A DNA stretch of 64,000 nt, from positions 17,366,922 to 17,430,921 of the forward strand of contig OZ022589.1 in assembly GCA_963669155.1 (NCBI GenBank), written 5' to 3'. This stretch comes from Arbacia lixula. Its lineage: Eukaryota > Echinodermata > Echinoidea > Arbacioida > Arbaciidae. Position numbers and translations under genes: made by a program. Positions 60,470-64,000 of this stretch are shown piece after piece. Below the pieces are notes generated by a model. It had not been told where the DNA came from, ran no database searches, and saw nothing but the letters and a program-made list of their open reading frames with translations. How positions within the stretch are numbered: the stretch's first letter is position 1; each line of letters starts with the position of its first letter.

Positions 60470-63290
60470 CTCATCTATTTCTATTTCAATTGTTTATTAA
60501 TAATAAAAAAAAACAGTTCATGAGCAATGAATCTACGATATCACCAGAATGTCAATGGCTTGTACAGTGTTCTGCCCTTCTTTGGCAAAAGGAAGCAACT
60601 GACAAAAGAGACTTTTCTTGTAAATGAGCTAAACGTGTCTATCACTTGCATTAGCATCATCAGTGCAACACCACATCATGTTAAATTGAACATCTTGCAG
60701 CAAGGTAAATATGTTTTCTCCAGATTTGGTTCGTATGTAGAAAACGCTAGATGCTTTGCAGGAGTGCCAATAACCCAAATTGGAGTGATTTGTCACTTAC
60801 TTCCTTTTGTCAAAGTAGGGCAGTCTTATCTTTAACATAAAGTTTAATATACATTGAAATGTAGGCTATAGTACAAATGAATAGAAGTGAGAAGTACCCA
60901 TATGAACAAATTACACAAAAGTACGTCCTTTTAAAATACACCAAAGGAGAACCTAAATATACATAATACACAAAATGAAATGAAAATAAAAATAAACGAT
61001 TAACAGTCAACAATAGAGAATACAATGTATTTACATAATTCTATATATGTGTGTGTGTGTGTGTGTATGTGTATGAGTGGTGTTAAGTACAGTAAATCTT
61101 GCTTGCCACCAGGTTTTCCTGATCAGAGTTCATGACACTTGTAGCAGGATATACCCGCATGTTTAAGCCACAACACAGTTCTTTAATACTCAAAGTAATT
61201 AATATAGCAAATCGAGACACTTATACGTACTCTAATAAACTCTATACGCATTAACTGCGTGTTTCGTTTCGGAAACTAATTAGAGCAATTCGTTTCAAAT
61301 CAGTCCATAGTGATGCCATAGCCTATTATAGCCCGCTTCCATTCGCAGCAACAAGGAAAATACACCTCGCCTCATTGCGTGTTCCGGGTACGTTAAGAAA
61401 AACAACACAAGGGAGCCTATTGCCTTTCAAACACGAAGTGAAAAGGTATCATGAAATTTCGCCACTCCACACTTCCCTCACGCCCAAGCAGATGATGACC
61501 TTGCCTGTTAGATTCGCCTAGAGGCACATATATTGTTCCGCTTGCCCAAGGGAAATATGAAATGAAAACAACGAGACACGCGAACAACAATGCGCTTTCG
61601 AGATATACCTGGAAGTGTCAATTGCAGTGCAGTGTTTATGTGGCCATATGACGCACGGACGTACCGATTTTGCTTTCATGATGAGGCTGTAATGAAAGGA
61701 ACGAAGATATATAACCAGGATCGCCAATAGGACATGCTAGGCCACATAGGTTTTGTAATTATTTCCCAACAGCCAGATGTATCATGTCACACGCCACGTG
61801 ATTCGTTCACAACATCAATCCCAGTATCTGATTGATATTCCTACAACTTATTTGGGCTGAATGATTTTGTCAAGCCAGAGAGCTTTTAATTTCAGTACAT
61901 TTTTCCAATCTTTTAACTTTGTAACTCTTAGCTTCAAATATATTGTTTATCTATGATGTTACCATTATTTGCCCATTGTGTATAATAAATTGCTATTTCT
62001 ATATTGGAAACAAAATATCTTGAATCTCCAATCGTATTGTCCTAAGACATGTAGAGTGAATAGGTGTTTAAATGTTCAGAAACGATTTTTCAACTGAACT
62101 ACTAAAACTCCTTTCCATTCAAATACAATCAGATGCAATTTACACTAATGGCTATGCTGAGTTGTTCATTTAATTAATTTTATTAAACATTTCTTACATA
62201 ATTTCTTGTAATTTCACCATCAGGCAAATGCATATTGTCTGACTTTATATATAAGAGAATGTGAAGAACAAAACCACCCGGTTTACCATTTACCATAATG
62301 ACAGTTAACAATATATATTCTTTGACAAGTAACTGTGACGTGATCAACATGAGGGGAACAACTTTGTTCTTTCTCTGTCTAAAATTAATGAGAGATTACG
62401 CAACAAAAGTAACGGACATGAACAAGTAAAACTCTTTATACACATCTTCACAGAAGCTACTCATATTACATTATTACAATAATTACATATTTTGTTTAGG
62501 TTTAACATATGAAAATCGTTGCGTAGCAAGCAGAGTAAGATCCACATTAAAAAAAAAATTATGTGTATGCCTATGTACAATTTCATCACGGTAATCAGTC
62601 TGTTCGAGGCACATACATTACATTTGTTCCAGAAAACATGCTGCTCTGTTGGATTTCTGTGTATCGATGGTGGAAATGAGGTTAAAGGTTAAAGTATGTT
62701 GGAACGATTATTTCCTTCAAGCAGGGATAACGTAATTGACGTAAATTTCACAGCCCACTTGGATGGTGATTCTTTGCTAAAGTGTAGTTGTATGTGCCAT
62801 AGGTGCGAATTGGTACCATTAACACGCACAAATCCTGCAGAGTAGCATTTTACAGAAAGGAGAATACCGGGGAATAGGAACTCAGAACAATATTAATGGT
62901 AATTCAGTTCATCAATGATGTTCCATTCTTTTGCCTTGCCAATTCGTAGCTTGTGCCTCTATTTCATGTTGCAGTTGATTTTGGACACTCCAACTTGTTG
63001 TTATAACGCTGTCCAAGTTGGAAAACGAACAAACAATCTTCTGGAGTACCACAGGCTTAAATATGAATTTAACTCAGAAACCTTCATTTCATAACCTTGT
63101 AAGATAAAACTGACTTGTGTTATTGTCTGGTGACTTAACATTACACAGTTAGACAAACCTAACGTTCGGCACGTTGCGCAGTGATTTTCATATAATCGAG
63201 AAGGTAGCATTGCAACGAGAATGTTACAGGCTGTAACAACGAAATAGCAAGAGAGATATAATATGCTTATTCCTATATATATGTAAATGT
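60470..63290. other. Spacer right of the D unit
   Basis: 60480-61020 resembles the LINE-like tail at 26380-26735 (minus orientation). The rest is AT-rich with random frames; no gene supported. Confidence 0.5.
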
Positions 63291-63294
63291 TATA

Positions 63295-63480
63295 CACGTC
63301 TTTCAAACAATTCCTTACCAATGGTAAGTTTTAAAGTATGTCCGAGGCGACAGATTAGCAACAACTACTAGACTCAAAGTGCATTCTATTCCTTAAAACT
63401 GATTTACTTCAATAGTTGAATAATGTAATAAAGATATGGGAAAACCTGTGAATACAATTTCAAAAACGACTTATTATCCA
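63295..63480 (+). repeat. Fragment related to the core of the 58.1-kb TTAA element
   Basis: Shares TTACCAATGG, TGTCCGAGG, AGCAACAACTA, TCAAAGTGCATTC and GTGAATACA words in order with 58335-58500. Confidence 0.7.
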
Positions 63481-64000
63481 AGCGTGATGTGTCTGTCATG
63501 TTCACTATCTGTATATAAAGTTGTTGAAATTCGTGGACACAAGAGAGAAATACACAAAATGTACAATGATCGTGCCTGCAAATCTTTTAACGAAAGATAT
63601 TAAGATGTACTTCGCATTCTCATGGCAAATTTATCAAAAGAGTAATCAGATTTTTTAGTGACATAAATTAAAGTAATGACGTGTTTCGTTTTAACAGCAC
63701 GAAGTTCAACAAAACAAAAGCAAAATATGAAGAAATGAAATTGATGTTTTACCAAATACATGTACGTCAAATCAAATCACATTCGAGATTTATGTTTTGA
63801 CATTGGTACATTCATTGGTGGTATTCATGCTCTTACACATCAGAAATGCACACAAGATCCATATACATAAGCTTTTAAAGCTCTTTCACTCACAGTCACT
63901 GAATTAAGTTTAATCGACCCGTGCACCATCTCCCCTCTCTGGGGTGCAGTCCTCGCCACCTGCCACTTTACAGCCATTCAAGGCAATTTTTCTTTTAGAT
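63481..64000. other. Right-end spacer
   Basis: AT-rich, no supported feature. Confidence 0.5.

Noticed and set aside
1-64000. CRISPR arrays, operons or prokaryotic mobile elements
   Set aside because: None seen; spliced genes and eukaryotic retroelements show this is eukaryotic DNA.

Overview
This is non-coding-rich, AT-rich eukaryotic nuclear DNA: split genes with GT/AG introns, a eukaryotic tRNA-Pro gene, microsatellites, many G or C runs over 12 bases, LINE and Penelope-like retroelement debris, and many palindromic DNA elements. The mix suggests a marine invertebrate, most likely a deuterostome such as a sea urchin. That assignment is inference; no single marker gene proves it.

The only intact protein genes I can support are four tandem, same-strand (minus) paralogues of an MFSD6-like major facilitator transporter, here named A (17087-23658), B (28715-32804), C (36688-43246) and D (48957-57222). 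Each can be spliced into four coding exons with the same layout: a divergent acidic N-terminal tail (exon 1), a 69-base exon carrying most of TM1, a 1.5-kb exon carrying TM1-end to TM10/11, and a last exon with the final two membrane segments. All twelve introns are phase 1, and predicted proteins are 673, 709, 720 and 670 aa. C and D are recent duplicates of a whole locus (about 36.2-46.5 kb and 48.5-60.5 kb): introns, 3' flanks and upstream DNA still align.

Region by region. 0-5.6 kb: simple repeats, a candidate GC-rich minus-strand exon (819-1184), a degenerate coding relic (about 2.64-2.97 kb), a duplicated 110-bp segment, and a stretch at 4.7 kb related to intron 3 of C and D. 5.6-9.3 kb: a 704-bp inverted-repeat element, tRNA-Pro(CGG), and a small TA-flanked element interrupted by a 2-kb foldback-like element and a 221-bp palindrome. 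10.3-13.8 kb: a dead Penelope-like retroelement broken by three unrelated DNA elements, then Tc1-like and LINE remnants. 14.4-17 kb: AT-rich DNA and a 770-bp element. 17-33 kb: genes A and B; B ends in a 5'-truncated LINE. 33.8-34.6 kb: another dead LINE. 35-60.5 kb: genes C and D with their flanks and lineage-specific insertions. 60.5-64 kb: repeat debris, no gene seen.

The most informative signals are comparative ones inside the window: paralogous empty sites prove TTAA-specific insertion of a roughly 85-bp element after the C/D duplication; an interrupted Penelope reading frame shows a 7-bp target duplication for a three-copy element family; and two foldback-like elements share a core but carry different short-word arms.
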